The position numbers and the translations under genes are program-made. Of a stretch of 33,529 nt of DNA, positions 1-14,117 are shown piece by piece. The DNA comes from Rhodocyclaceae bacterium UBA2250 (GTDB lineage: Bacteria > Pseudomonadota > Gammaproteobacteria > Burkholderiales > Rhodocyclaceae): the NCBI GenBank assembly GCA_002347285.1, contig DDXW01000054.1, forward strand, positions 1 through 33,529, written 5' to 3'. The notes beneath the pieces are model-generated. The model saw nothing but the letters and a program-made list of their open reading frames with translations, was not told where the DNA came from and searched no databases. Each line of letters begins with the position of its first letter. The stretch's first letter is position 1.

Positions 1-1
1 C

Positions 2-664
2 AACCTCACCGACGGCGGCCAGCACTCGCTGTTCCAGGCGCACATGCGCGACGTCTACCGCGCCTTCTTCGACGAGCTCGACCTGCAGATCCTGCGCCCC
101 TGCGTGCCCGGCTCGTGCAAGATCGCGCTGACCGGCTATCCGCAGGGCCTGCCGAGCTGGGAGGTGCGCGGCGGCGTCAGGTCGCTCAGCGAAGTGCGTT
201 TCTGGAAGGAATACGACATCATCCTCAAGGGCTTCATCGACTTCTACCGCGCCTTCTTCGGCCAGGTGTCGACGCGCAACTCGCCGATGCCGCGCGACAT
301 CCACTTCCCCGAGCTGGTCAAGGCGCGCCTGCTGTTCGACAACGATTTCCTCAAGGCGGCGAAGATGGTGCGCGACCGCTGCATCAAGGACGCCAAGTAC
401 GCCAACGCGATCCGCTGGCAGCCGGCCTTCAAGCAGCTGATCTACCGCAACGACGAAGGCAAGCTGATCGTGACGATCAGCCAGAACTCGATCGGCAACG
501 CGATCACCGAACTGCTCGGCGTGGTGGTGAACCGCCGCCCCGACGCCGAAGCCTACGCGAGGGCCGAACCGGAACTGCTGGAACAGCTGCTGGAAGTGCG
601 CCGCCGCCTCGTCAGCGCCGACCTCGGCGAGGGCATCGCCACGGCGCAGTGGGCGGCGGCCTGA
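2..664 (+). CDS. 3' end of an unidentified protein (5' truncated)
   Basis: The frame is open from the window edge and ends with TGA, leaving about 220 C-terminal residues, so the start lies outside. I do not recognise the family. The visible part looks soluble: there is no signal peptide, no transmembrane stretch and no nucleotide-binding loop. It is rich in aromatic and basic residues (a segment with RFWKEYDIILKGFIDFYRAFF) and ends in a helical, Glu/Leu/Arg-rich tail. Codon use and GC match the neighbours, and the frame has the normal third-position GC bias, so I take it as a real gene. It converges on ftsH with only 10 bp between stop codons and no clear hairpin terminator. Confidence 0.7.
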   Translation, partial: NLTDGGQHSLFQAHMRDVYRAFFDELDLQILRPCVPGSCKIALTGYPQGLPSWEVRGGVRSLSEVRFWKEYDIILKGFIDFYRAFFGQVSTRNSPMPRDIHFPELVKARLLFDNDFLKAAKMVRDRCIKDAKYANAIRWQPAFKQLIYRNDEGKLIVTISQNSIGNAITELLGVVVNRRPDAEAYARAEPELLEQLLEVRRRLVSADLGEGIATAQWAAA

Positions 665-674
665 TCAGGATCGA

Positions 675-2558
<1,884 letters not shown>

Positions 2559-2612
2559 GAGTCTGCCTCTCTTCTCTCGGTTGGGACTGCTAACTGCCTC
2601 ATTCTATGTCAA

Positions 2613-3242
2613 TTACCGCTTCTTACGGGCCAGCAGGTACAACTCGGCGCTGCGATCCCGCGACGCCGCCGGCTTGCGCGTCGCCAGCGTCTCGAAGGCC
2701 GCCTGCAGCGCCTGGCGCAGCTCCATGAAACCGGCGCCCTGAAAGACCTTGACCAGCAAATCGCCGCCAGGTTTCAAATTCTGTCGCGCGAAATCGAGGG
2801 TCAGCTCGGCCAGATACATCACCTGGGCGCTGTCGGTCGCCGCGATACCCGTCATATTGGGGGCCATGTCCGACAAAACAAGGTCGACCGGCCGCCCCGC
2901 CAGCGCCGAGTTGAGGCGCTCCAGCACGGCGTCCTCGCGGAAATCGCCCTGGATGAACTCGACCCCCGCCAGCGGTTCGAAATCGAGCAGGTCGAGCGCG
3001 ATCAGCCGGCCGCCGGGCTGGATGCGCTTCACCGCATACTGGCACCAGCTGCCCGGCGTCGCTCCCAGATCGACGACGACCATGCCGGGTTTCAGCAATT
3101 TGTCCTTCTCGTCGATCTCCGCGAGCTTGAACACCGCGCGCGCGCGCCACCCTTCCTTCTGTGCCTGCTGCACGTAGGGATCGTTGACGTGCTCGTGCAT
3201 CCACGCCTTGCTCTTCTTCTTCTGTCTGGTCGTCCAGCTCAT
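2613..3242 (-). CDS. rlmE: 23S rRNA 2'-O-ribose U2552 methyltransferase RlmE
   Basis: Heat-shock rRNA methyltransferase (FtsJ/RrmJ) that modifies U2552 of 23S rRNA in the 50S subunit using SAM. From the ATG at 3242 it has 209 residues, the length of E. coli RlmE. The SAM loop reads VVVDLGATPGSWCQYA (about 55-70). The K-D-K-E catalytic tetrad is visible at K39, D125 (SDMAPN), K165 (LLVKVFQG) and E200 (SAELYLLA), one residue off the E. coli numbering. An in-frame TTG six codons upstream (3260) would abut yhbY, but the protein aligns from MSWTTRQKKK, so I prefer the ATG. No clear Shine-Dalgarno precedes either. It is divergent from yhbY with 18 bp between starts and is the upstream gene of ftsH. 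Confidence 0.95.
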   Translation of the reverse strand: MSWTTRQKKKSKAWMHEHVNDPYVQQAQKEGWRARAVFKLAEIDEKDKLLKPGMVVVDLGATPGSWCQYAVKRIQPGGRLIALDLLDFEPLAGVEFIQGDFREDAVLERLNSALAGRPVDLVLSDMAPNMTGIAATDSAQVMYLAELTLDFARQNLKPGGDLLVKVFQGAGFMELRQALQAAFETLATRKPAASRDRSAELYLLARKKR

Positions 3243-3260
3243 CTGGTCTAGAATCCGCAA

Positions 3261-3632
3261 ATGATCGAATTATCGCCCACCGAGCGCCGCGCGCTGCGCG
3301 CCGCCGCGCACCACCTGAACCCGACCGTCGCCATCGCCGGCAACGGCCTGACCGCCAACGTCCTCAAGGAAATCGACCTTTCGCTCAAGTCGCACGAGCT
3401 GATCAAGGTCAAGCTCCACGGCATCGAGCGCGACGACCGGGCCGCCCTGCTCACCGAAATCTGCACCGAACTCGGCTGCGCCCCGGTGCAGAACATCGGC
3501 AACATCCTCGTCCTGTGGCGACCCAAACCGGAAGGCGAGGAGGAAGCGAAGCCGCGCCGCCGCCGCGCCGCCGCGCCGAAGACCAAGAAACAGGCCGCCG
3601 CCGCGCTCGAGAAAAAGGCGCGCAAGAAGTAA
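3261..3632 (+). CDS. yhbY: YhbY-family ribosome-assembly RNA-binding protein
   Basis: Small protein with a CRS1-YhbY (CRM) RNA-binding domain, implicated in 50S subunit assembly. The domain fills residues 1-95: an N-terminal LSPTERRALRAAAHHLNP helix, the IAGNGLT loop corresponding to the GxxG element, and VKLHGIERDDRAALL. The last 30 residues are an Arg/Lys/Ala-rich extension, likely disordered and RNA-binding, which makes the 123-residue protein longer than the compact E. coli form of about 97. It is divergent from rlmE-ftsH, a common betaproteobacterial arrangement, with only 18 bp between start codons. Each gene's promoter must therefore reach into the other's coding region. It converges on uvrB. 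Confidence 0.93.
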   Translation: MIELSPTERRALRAAAHHLNPTVAIAGNGLTANVLKEIDLSLKSHELIKVKLHGIERDDRAALLTEICTELGCAPVQNIGNILVLWRPKPEGEEEAKPRRRRAAAPKTKKQAAAALEKKARKK

Positions 3633-3640
3633 GTCGCCCG

Positions 3641-3666
3641 GCCGCCGCTCCGCCAGCGCCGAATTT

Positions 3667-3668
<2 letters not shown>
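3641..3668. repeat. dispersed repeat, copy A (between yhbY and uvrB)
   Basis: Copy of a repeat also present at 20368, 28916 and 31055. Read on the minus strand it contains TTCGGCGCTGGCGGAGCGGC, and 22 of 23 core bases match the copy at 28916. It fills the gap between the convergent yhbY and uvrB genes and overlaps the uvrB stop codon. There is no strong hairpin with a T-run, so it is not a standard terminator. Confidence 0.55.
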
Positions 3669-5715
<2,047 letters not shown>

Positions 5716-5734
5716 AAGAAAGAAACGACTTCGA

Positions 5735-7666
<1,932 letters not shown>

Positions 7667-7718
7667 CTCAACTCCTCCGGATATCGACTCGTCCGTGCAG
7701 GACGGCCTTTGTTATGCC

Positions 7719-7812
7719 TGTCACGATACGCGTGCGCACCGGCCTGCGCAAGGGTTCCGCGGGAAATGCCCGGAGGACTGTGTCAAATCGTGACAGCGTG
7801 CCGAAACGACAC
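7719..7812. promoter_or_regulatory. Candidate upstream activating sites for the AcoR-type regulator
   Basis: The 304 bp between the activator and the dehydrogenase hold a palindrome TGTCA-AATCG-TGACA (7781-7795). An imperfect palindrome GTGCCGAAACGACAC (7798-7812) follows it directly. At 7719-7727 the half-site TGTCACGAT is an exact inverted copy of ATCGTGACA at 7787-7795. The palindromes are about 80-110 bp upstream of the -24 element, the usual range for enhancer-binding proteins. Assignment to this regulator is inference. Confidence 0.55.
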
Positions 7813-7890
7813 GTCCCGCCCTTCGGCGCGAAGATCCGCCAGCTCGTGCATGAGTCATTTAAAATCAATATGTTGAAAAATTGCACCTGA

Positions 7891-7908
7891 TTGGCATGCT
7901 CTCTGCCT
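7891..7908 (+). promoter_or_regulatory. Sigma-54 (RpoN) promoter for the aldehyde dehydrogenase operon
   Basis: TTGGCATGCTCTCTGCCT matches the -24/-12 consensus. GG is at 7893-7894 and GC at 7905-7906 with exactly 10 bases between them, the required spacing. The start point should fall near 7917, giving a leader of about 54 bases before the ATG at 7971. Confidence 0.85.
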
Positions 7909-7970
7909 ATGGAAGGGCAGGCCTGGCCGTCCGCCAGCTGCCGCTTACATCACAACAGGAGGAGAGTCAC

Positions 7971-9491
<1,521 letters not shown>

Positions 9492-9548
9492 ACGCGCCGC
9501 TGCAGCGCAAGACATCCGTAACATTCCTCCTCCGCGCAACGCGGATTC

Positions 9549-9582
9549 GGGGGTGGGGCCATGCGGTCCCGCCCCCGCTTTT
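9549..9582 (+). terminator. GC-rich stem-loop between aldehyde dehydrogenase and DUF779 gene
   Basis: A 12-bp stem (9549-9560 with 9565-9576, two G-U pairs) closes on an ATGC tetraloop and is followed by GCTTTTC. It resembles a leaky intrinsic terminator. Because the DUF779 gene has its own ribosome-binding site just after it, partial read-through would lower that gene's expression relative to the dehydrogenase. Confidence 0.65.
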
Positions 9583-9596
9583 CCCGGGAGCCGTCC

Positions 9597-9974
9597 ATGG
9601 TCGAAAGAGTCGTCGTCACCCCCGCCGCCCTCGAACTCATCGCCTTGCTCAAGGAGAAGCACGGCGACCGGCTGATGTTCCACCAGTCCGGCGGCTGCTG
9701 CGACAACAGCGCCGCCAACTGCCTGCTGGTCGGCGAAATCACCATCGGCCCCGGCGACCTGCACCTCGGCGACATCGGCGGCTGCCCCTTCTACATCGGC
9801 AAGGCCCAGTACGAGACCTGGCAGCACACCCAGCTCATCATCGACGTCATCGACGCCCACGGCGGCGGCACCTTCTCCCTCGATGGGCCGGAGGGCAAGG
9901 CCTTCCATACGCGCTCGCGGGTATTCAGCACAGAAGAACTGGCGGAACTGGCGCAGGAACAAGCAGCATCGTAA
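9597..9974 (+). CDS. DUF779 family protein
   Basis: Small conserved protein (125 residues) of unknown biochemical function, commonly found beside ExaC/AldB-type aldehyde dehydrogenases. It shows the family's Cys-rich signature: GGCCD at 32-36, Cys42, and GGCPFYI around Cys63, plus conserved His and Trp (ETWQHTQ). These could form a metal or redox site; that is inference. The ATG at 9597 is preceded by GGGAG at 6 bases. An earlier in-frame ATG at 9561 lies in the loop of the stem-loop and is rejected as start. It is downstream of the dehydrogenase and probably in the same sigma-54 transcript. Confidence 0.88.
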   Translation: MVERVVVTPAALELIALLKEKHGDRLMFHQSGGCCDNSAANCLLVGEITIGPGDLHLGDIGGCPFYIGKAQYETWQHTQLIIDVIDAHGGGTFSLDGPEGKAFHTRSRVFSTEELAELAQEQAAS

Positions 9975-10067
9975 AAAGTCGGCGATGGCAGGGCGGCGCC
10001 AGGGAGAGGGGATTCGACTATCATTGCGGGTGCAAATTCCACCCATCTTTTCCGGAGCCTTGCCCAA

Positions 10068-11270
10068 ATGAGCACTTCCCTTTTCGCCAGCGTCGAAATG
10101 GCCCCCCGCGACCCGATCCTGGGCCTCAACGAAGCCTACAACGCCGAAACCAACCCCGCCAAGGTGAACCTCGGCGTCGGCGTCTACTTCGGCGACGACG
10201 GCAAGATCCCGCTGCTGGCCGCCGTCAAGACCGCCGAGAAGGCCCGCCTCGAAACCCAGCCGCCGCGCGGCTACCAGCCGATCGAAGGCACGCCGGCCTA
10301 CAACGGCGCCGTGCAGAACCTGCTGTTCGGCAAGGATAGCGATCTGCTGGCCGCCGGCCGCGCCATCACCTGCCAGTGCCTCGGCGGCACCGGCGCGCTC
10401 AAGGTCGGCGCCGACTACCTCAAGCGCCTGCTGCCCGACGCCACCGTCTACATCTCCGACCCGAGTTGGGAGAACCACCGCGCCCTGTTCGAGGCCGCCG
10501 GCTTCCCGGTCAAGGACTACGCCTACTACGACGCCGCCACCCGCGGCGTGAACTTCGCCGGCATGAAGGCCGCGCTGGCCGCGATGCCCGCCAAGAGCAT
10601 CGTCGTGCTGCACGCCTGCTGCCACAACCCGACCGGCGCCGACCTGACCGCCGCCCAGTGGCAGGAAGTCGTGGCCGCCGTCAAGGAGAAGAACCTCGTC
10701 GCCTTCATCGACATGGCCTACCAGGGCTTCGCCGACGGCATCAAGCAGGACGCCGTCGCCCTCGACCTGTTCGCCGCCTCCGGCCTGCAGTTCTTCGTTT
10801 CCAGCTCGTTCTCCAAGTCGTTCTCGCTCTACGGCGAGCGCGTCGGCGCGCTGACCATCGTCACGGCGAGCAAGGACGAATCGGCCCGCGTGCTGTCCCA
10901 GGTCAAGCGCGTGATCCGCACCAACTACTCGAACCCGCCCACCCACGGCGGCGCCGTCGTCGCGGCCGTGCTCTCCAGCCCAGAGCTGCGCCAACTGTGG
11001 GAAGACGAACTGGCCGGCATGCGCAACCGCATCCGCGCGATGCGCAACAGCCTGGTCGAGAAACTCGCCGCGAATGGCGCCAACGGCTTCGAGTTCATCA
11101 ACGTCCAGCGCGGCATGTTCTCCTACACCGGCCTGTCGGCCGCGCAGGTGGAGAAGATGCGTGCCGAGTACGGCATCTACGCCGTCGGCACCGGCCGCAT
11201 CTGCGTCGCCGCGCTCAACACCAAGAACATCGACTACGTGGCGAAGGCCATCGCGAGCGTGCTCAAGTAA
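10068..11270 (+). CDS. tyrB: Aromatic amino acid aminotransferase (class I, TyrB-like)
   Basis: PLP-dependent transaminase that interconverts tyrosine/phenylalanine (and aspartate) with their keto acids using 2-oxoglutarate. It is a 400-residue protein of the AspC/TyrB subfamily. Seen: HNPTG (186-190), Asp215 that holds the PLP pyridine nitrogen (FIDMAYQGF), the Schiff-base Lys250 in SSSFSKSFSLYGERVG, the substrate-channel segment SNPPTHGG (288-295), and the carboxylate-binding Arg377 in GTGRICVAALN. The Cys/Leu-type GRxCVAxLN end is more TyrB- than AspC-like, but specificity cannot be settled from sequence. A GGAG lies 10 bases before the ATG; a TATCAT at 10019-10024 could be a -10 element. 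In related genomes it is often adjacent to uvrB; here the aldehyde cassette lies between them. Confidence 0.9.
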   Translation: MSTSLFASVEMAPRDPILGLNEAYNAETNPAKVNLGVGVYFGDDGKIPLLAAVKTAEKARLETQPPRGYQPIEGTPAYNGAVQNLLFGKDSDLLAAGRAITCQCLGGTGALKVGADYLKRLLPDATVYISDPSWENHRALFEAAGFPVKDYAYYDAATRGVNFAGMKAALAAMPAKSIVVLHACCHNPTGADLTAAQWQEVVAAVKEKNLVAFIDMAYQGFADGIKQDAVALDLFAASGLQFFVSSSFSKSFSLYGERVGALTIVTASKDESARVLSQVKRVIRTNYSNPPTHGGAVVAAVLSSPELRQLWEDELAGMRNRIRAMRNSLVEKLAANGANGFEFINVQRGMFSYTGLSAAQVEKMRAEYGIYAVGTGRICVAALNTKNIDYVAKAIASVLK

Positions 11271-11273
11271 GGC

Positions 11274-11279
11274 TATAAT
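11274..11279 (+). promoter_or_regulatory. -10 element of the tRNA-Val promoter
   Basis: A consensus TATAAT starts 3 bases after the tyrB stop codon and 14 bases before the mature tRNA end, so initiation near 11286 would give a short 5' leader. The -35 region inside tyrB is weak. Confidence 0.6.
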
Positions 11280-11292
11280 GCGCGCCTCTATC

Positions 11293-11367
11293 GGGCGGTT
11301 AGCTCAGCGGTAGAGCACTGCCTTCACACGGCAGGGGTCACTGGTTCGATCCCAGTACCGCCCACCA
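11293..11367 (+). tRNA. tRNA-Val (anticodon CAC)
   Basis: A full cloverleaf can be drawn in 75 bases. The acceptor GGGCGGT pairs with ACCGCCC and an encoded CCA ends at 11367. The D-arm contains AGCTCAGCGGTAGAGC. The anticodon stem CTGCC/GGCAG encloses the loop TTCACAC with anticodon CAC, which reads GUG. The T-arm is CTGG-TTCGATC-CCAG. It is preceded by TATAAT and followed at once by an intrinsic terminator, so it is a single-gene transcription unit. There is no integrase or duplicated 3' tRNA end downstream. Confidence 0.96.
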
Positions 11368-11370
11368 AAT

Positions 11371-11398
11371 AAAACGCCAGCGCAATGCTGGCGTTTTT
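11371..11398 (+). terminator. Intrinsic terminator of tRNA-Val
   Basis: Perfect 11-bp stem AAAACGCCAGC (11371-11381) with GCTGGCGTTTT (11387-11397), a 5-base loop and a run of five T. It begins 4 bases after the tRNA 3' end. The A-run and T-run make it usable in both directions. Confidence 0.92.
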
Positions 11399-11481
11399 GT
11401 TTTCGGCCGCCGGCTTTCGAAGGGTTTCCTCCCGCTTATTCAATAATCACGGTTGCGGGGAGTAGCTGAAAATACTGAGAT

Positions 11482-12051
11482 ATGCGAAACTTACTTAAGC
11501 ATTTCGGCTATATTTCGGTTGCGATGAGCGAGACTACGGCCCAGCAGCTGTATCAGGATATCGACTACCTCGGTAGCGCGAGCGCCTTTGCCGGCGAGAT
11601 GCTCGCCACCCTCAACAAGGGCACGCTGTTCGACGTGTTCTACCACTACGAGATCGAGGAGCTGTGCCAGTTCATGCATTGCTTCAGCGCGCCGGCGGGT
11701 ACGGTGCTGCTCAAGGAAGGCGAGGAAGGCGACCACCTGATCATCATCATGGCGGGCAAGGTCGAAGTGCGCAAGCACGACCTCGCCGGCAAGGTGCAAA
11801 GCATCGCCGCGGTCGGCCAGGGCAGCGTGCTCGGCGAGATGTCGCTGATCGACGGCGAGCACCGGTTCGCCAGCTGCATCGCCGTGGAACCGACCATGTT
11901 CGCCGTTTTGTCGCGCACCGACCTGAACGAAATCATGGCCCTGCATCCACGGCTGGCCAACAAGTTCCTGATCATGCTGCTGCAGATGATGGTGAGCCGC
12001 CTGCGCGACACCGGCATGCGCGTCTTTTCCTTCACCAAGCTGATCGTTTAA
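11482..12051 (+). CDS. Stand-alone cyclic nucleotide-binding domain protein
   Basis: A 189-residue protein with one CNB domain (about 45-155) and no DNA-binding helix-turn-helix after it, so it is not a Crp/Fnr regulator. The phosphate-binding cassette reads GEMSLIDGEHRFAS (118-131), with the Glu119 and Arg128 that normally contact the cyclic nucleotide ribose and phosphate. Cyclic-nucleotide binding is therefore plausible. The C-terminal 30 residues are helical and hydrophobic (LIMLLQMMVSRL). The start is uncertain: ATG 11482 and ATG 11524 (MSETTAQQLYQDIDY) are both possible and neither has a good ribosome-binding site. It lies alone between the tRNA terminator and the convergent sensor kinase gene. 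A class III adenylate cyclase is encoded about 11 kb away (23164-25182), a possible but unproven source of ligand. Confidence 0.85.
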   Translation: MRNLLKHFGYISVAMSETTAQQLYQDIDYLGSASAFAGEMLATLNKGTLFDVFYHYEIEELCQFMHCFSAPAGTVLLKEGEEGDHLIIIMAGKVEVRKHDLAGKVQSIAAVGQGSVLGEMSLIDGEHRFASCIAVEPTMFAVLSRTDLNEIMALHPRLANKFLIMLLQMMVSRLRDTGMRVFSFTKLIV

Positions 12052-12078
12052 CCCCGCTCAGACGAGGTCGATCGCCGT

Positions 12079-13458
12079 TCAGGCCGGCTGCGCGCCATTG
12101 GCGCACCAGCGCAGATACGCCTCGAATCCGCCTTCGGCGCGGTTGCCTACCTCGAAGCGCGCGCCGTGCAATTCGGCGATCCTGCGAACGATGGCGAGCC
12201 CGAGGCCGCTGCCCTCGGCGGTGTTGTCACGGCCGCGGTAGAAGCGCTCGATCAGCTTGGGCAACTCCTCGACCGGCACGCCAGGGCCGTCGTCGGCCAC
12301 CCCCAGCAGCGGTTCGCCGTGTTCCATACGGGCAAACACGGTAACGGTGCTGGCAGCCGGCGTGTAGCGCAGGGCGTTGTCGATCAGGTTGCGTAGCGCG
12401 GCCGCCAGCAGATCGTGATCGCCGGCGACCGTCAGCGCCTCCGCCAGCGTCTCGAGGCGCACGGCCTGCTCCACGCCGGGTTCGGCGGCGGTCGCGTCGA
12501 CCGCTTCGCGCGCCAACTCGACAAGGTCGACTGGCTGCGGATCCGGTAGTCGGGCCAGCGGGTCAAGACGCGCCAGCCGCAGCAACTGCTCGACCAGACG
12601 CGTGGCGCGATCCGCCCCGGCGACCACCTGCTGCAACGCATGGCGCTGCACCTCAGCCGAAGGGCTGGCGAGGGCCACCTGCGCCTGCACGCGCACCGCC
12701 GCCAGCGGCGTGCGCAACTCGTGGGCTGCGTCAGCGGTAAAGCGCCTCTCGTTCTCGAGCGTTGCGCCGAGCCGCAGTAGCAGTCGGTTCAACTCGGCCA
12801 CCAGCGGTTGTGCCTCGCGTGGCACATTTGCATGTCCGAGCGGCTCGAGGTTCTCCGACGAGCGCGCCGAAGCCTGCGCAGCGAGGTCGTCGAGCGGCTT
12901 GAGCCCGCGCCGCACCGAGAAGTAGATCAGCCCGATCAGCACAGGAATGAACAGGCCGAGCGGCACCACCGTCTTGACGGCGATCTCGAGCGCCTCCTTG
13001 TCGCGCAACCGGTTTGACTGGATCACCTGAATGCGGTCGCCGCACGGCGTCACCAGCACCAGGCTGCGCCAGTTTTCACCGCCGTGGCCGACGTCCGCGT
13101 AGCCGAGCTTGTCGTCGATGGGCCGGTCCGGCCCGTTCAAGGAACGCGCCACCACGCGTCCATCGGCACCGACCACCTGGAACTCGAGGGTCAGCGAGTT
13201 TCTGCCCTTGCGCACGCCGCGCAACTGCGCCGTTTCAGCGGCAACGTCGGCAAGAGATTCCGGCGCATGGACCGCCCCCGACAGCAACAGCGCGGCCGAT
13301 TGCGCGAGCTGACTGTCCATGAGCTCGCGTACGTCATGGCTCGCCTGGTTGTAGCTGAACGCCCCCGCCAAAGCCCAGATCGCCAGCGTGGCGACCGAGA
13401 CCAGGCGCACCAGCCGCAGGCGCAGCGAACCGGCGGGGCGGGCGAACAGCGTGGTCAT
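12079..13458 (-). CDS. qseC: QseC-like sensor histidine kinase
   Basis: Membrane sensor kinase of 459 residues. TM1 (about 18-36) and TM2 (about 164-181) bracket a periplasmic domain of about 125 residues. A short linker follows, then the H-box FTADAAHELRTPLAAV with phospho-acceptor His246, the N-box LRNLIDNALRYTP, and the ATP-lid glycines VADDGPGVP and GSGLGLAIV. His246 has the same number as in E. coli QseC, and the domain sizes agree. Its ATG overlaps the response-regulator stop by 4 bp, so the pair is translationally coupled. It is the last gene of the seven-gene operon starting at 18295. The inducer is unknown; context suggests it could sense the product of the upstream enzymes. The symbol is by similarity only. 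Confidence 0.85.
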   Translation of the reverse strand: MTTLFARPAGSLRLRLVRLVSVATLAIWALAGAFSYNQASHDVRELMDSQLAQSAALLLSGAVHAPESLADVAAETAQLRGVRKGRNSLTLEFQVVGADGRVVARSLNGPDRPIDDKLGYADVGHGGENWRSLVLVTPCGDRIQVIQSNRLRDKEALEIAVKTVVPLGLFIPVLIGLIYFSVRRGLKPLDDLAAQASARSSENLEPLGHANVPREAQPLVAELNRLLLRLGATLENERRFTADAAHELRTPLAAVRVQAQVALASPSAEVQRHALQQVVAGADRATRLVEQLLRLARLDPLARLPDPQPVDLVELAREAVDATAAEPGVEQAVRLETLAEALTVAGDHDLLAAALRNLIDNALRYTPAASTVTVFARMEHGEPLLGVADDGPGVPVEELPKLIERFYRGRDNTAEGSGLGLAIVRRIAELHGARFEVGNRAEGGFEAYLRWCANGAQPA

Positions 13459-14117
13459 GCGCCCTCGCCCAGCTGGTAGCCGAGCCCGCGCACGGTGCGG
13501 ATGAAGTCAGGACCGAACTTCTTGCGCAAGCGATGGATATACACCTCGACGGTATTGCTCTCCGCCTCCTCGCCCCAAGCGTAGAGGCTTTCCTCGAGTT
13601 GCGCGCGCGTACGCACGCGGTTCTTGTGGCCGAGCAGGTCATGCAGCAGCGCATACTCGCGCGCCGAGAGGGTCACCGGCTGACCGCCGCGCGTCACGCG
13701 TTTGGTCGCAGGATCGAGCGTCACGCCGGCATGCTCGAACGTCGGGCTGGCCGCTCCGCCTGCGCGGCGCAGCAGCGCGCGCAGGCGCGCCTGCAGTTCC
13801 GGCAGGTCGAAGGGCTTGGTCAGGTAGTCGTCGGCACCGGCATCGAGTCCGGCGACCTTGTCGGCGCTGGTATCGCGCGCGGTAAGGATCAGTACCGGCA
13901 ACAGGCTGCCGCGGCCGCGCAACTCGCGCAGCAGGGTCAGCCCGTCGCGCCGCGGCAGGCCGAGATCGAGCACGCAGGCGTCGTAGGCGTGATCCTGCAG
14001 CGCATTGCGCGCCGCCTCGCCGTCGCGCACCCAGTCGACCGCATAGTCGGCCAGCCTGAGGCCGGCGCGAATGCCGTCGCCCAGCAGTCCATCATCCTCG
14101 ACCAACAGTACCCGCAA
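13455..14117 (-). CDS. qseB: QseB/PmrA-like OmpR-family response regulator
   Basis: DNA-binding response regulator of 220 residues. The receiver domain has acidic residues in LLVEDD (4-9), phospho-acceptor Asp51 (VLDLGLP) and Lys101 (LTKPF). The C-terminal winged helix-turn-helix (about 125-217) ends in the typical RLRKKFGPDFIRTVRGLGY. The start is TTG, immediately after the TAA of the upstream TPR gene, with AAGGA about 10 bases before it inside that gene. QseB/PmrA proteins bind direct repeats of CTTAA-type hexamers spaced 11 bp apart. Such a repeat lies at 18341-18357 in front of the operon, so autoregulation is likely. It is co-transcribed with the kinase gene. Confidence 0.88.
   Translation of the reverse strand: MRVLLVEDDGLLGDGIRAGLRLADYAVDWVRDGEAARNALQDHAYDACVLDLGLPRRDGLTLLRELRGRGSLLPVLILTARDTSADKVAGLDAGADDYLTKPFDLPELQARLRALLRRAGGAASPTFEHAGVTLDPATKRVTRGGQPVTLSAREYALLHDLLGHKNRVRTRAQLEESLYAWGEEAESNTVEVYIHRLRKKFGPDFIRTVRGLGYQLGEGA

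Noticed and set aside
667..674. Terminator between the first gene and ftsH
   Set aside because: Only 10 bp separate the stop codons and no stem with a T-run can be drawn.
11293..11400. tRNA-Val as an integration site for the unusual operon
   Set aside because: No integrase, no duplicated tRNA 3' end in the window, and no composition shift beyond it.
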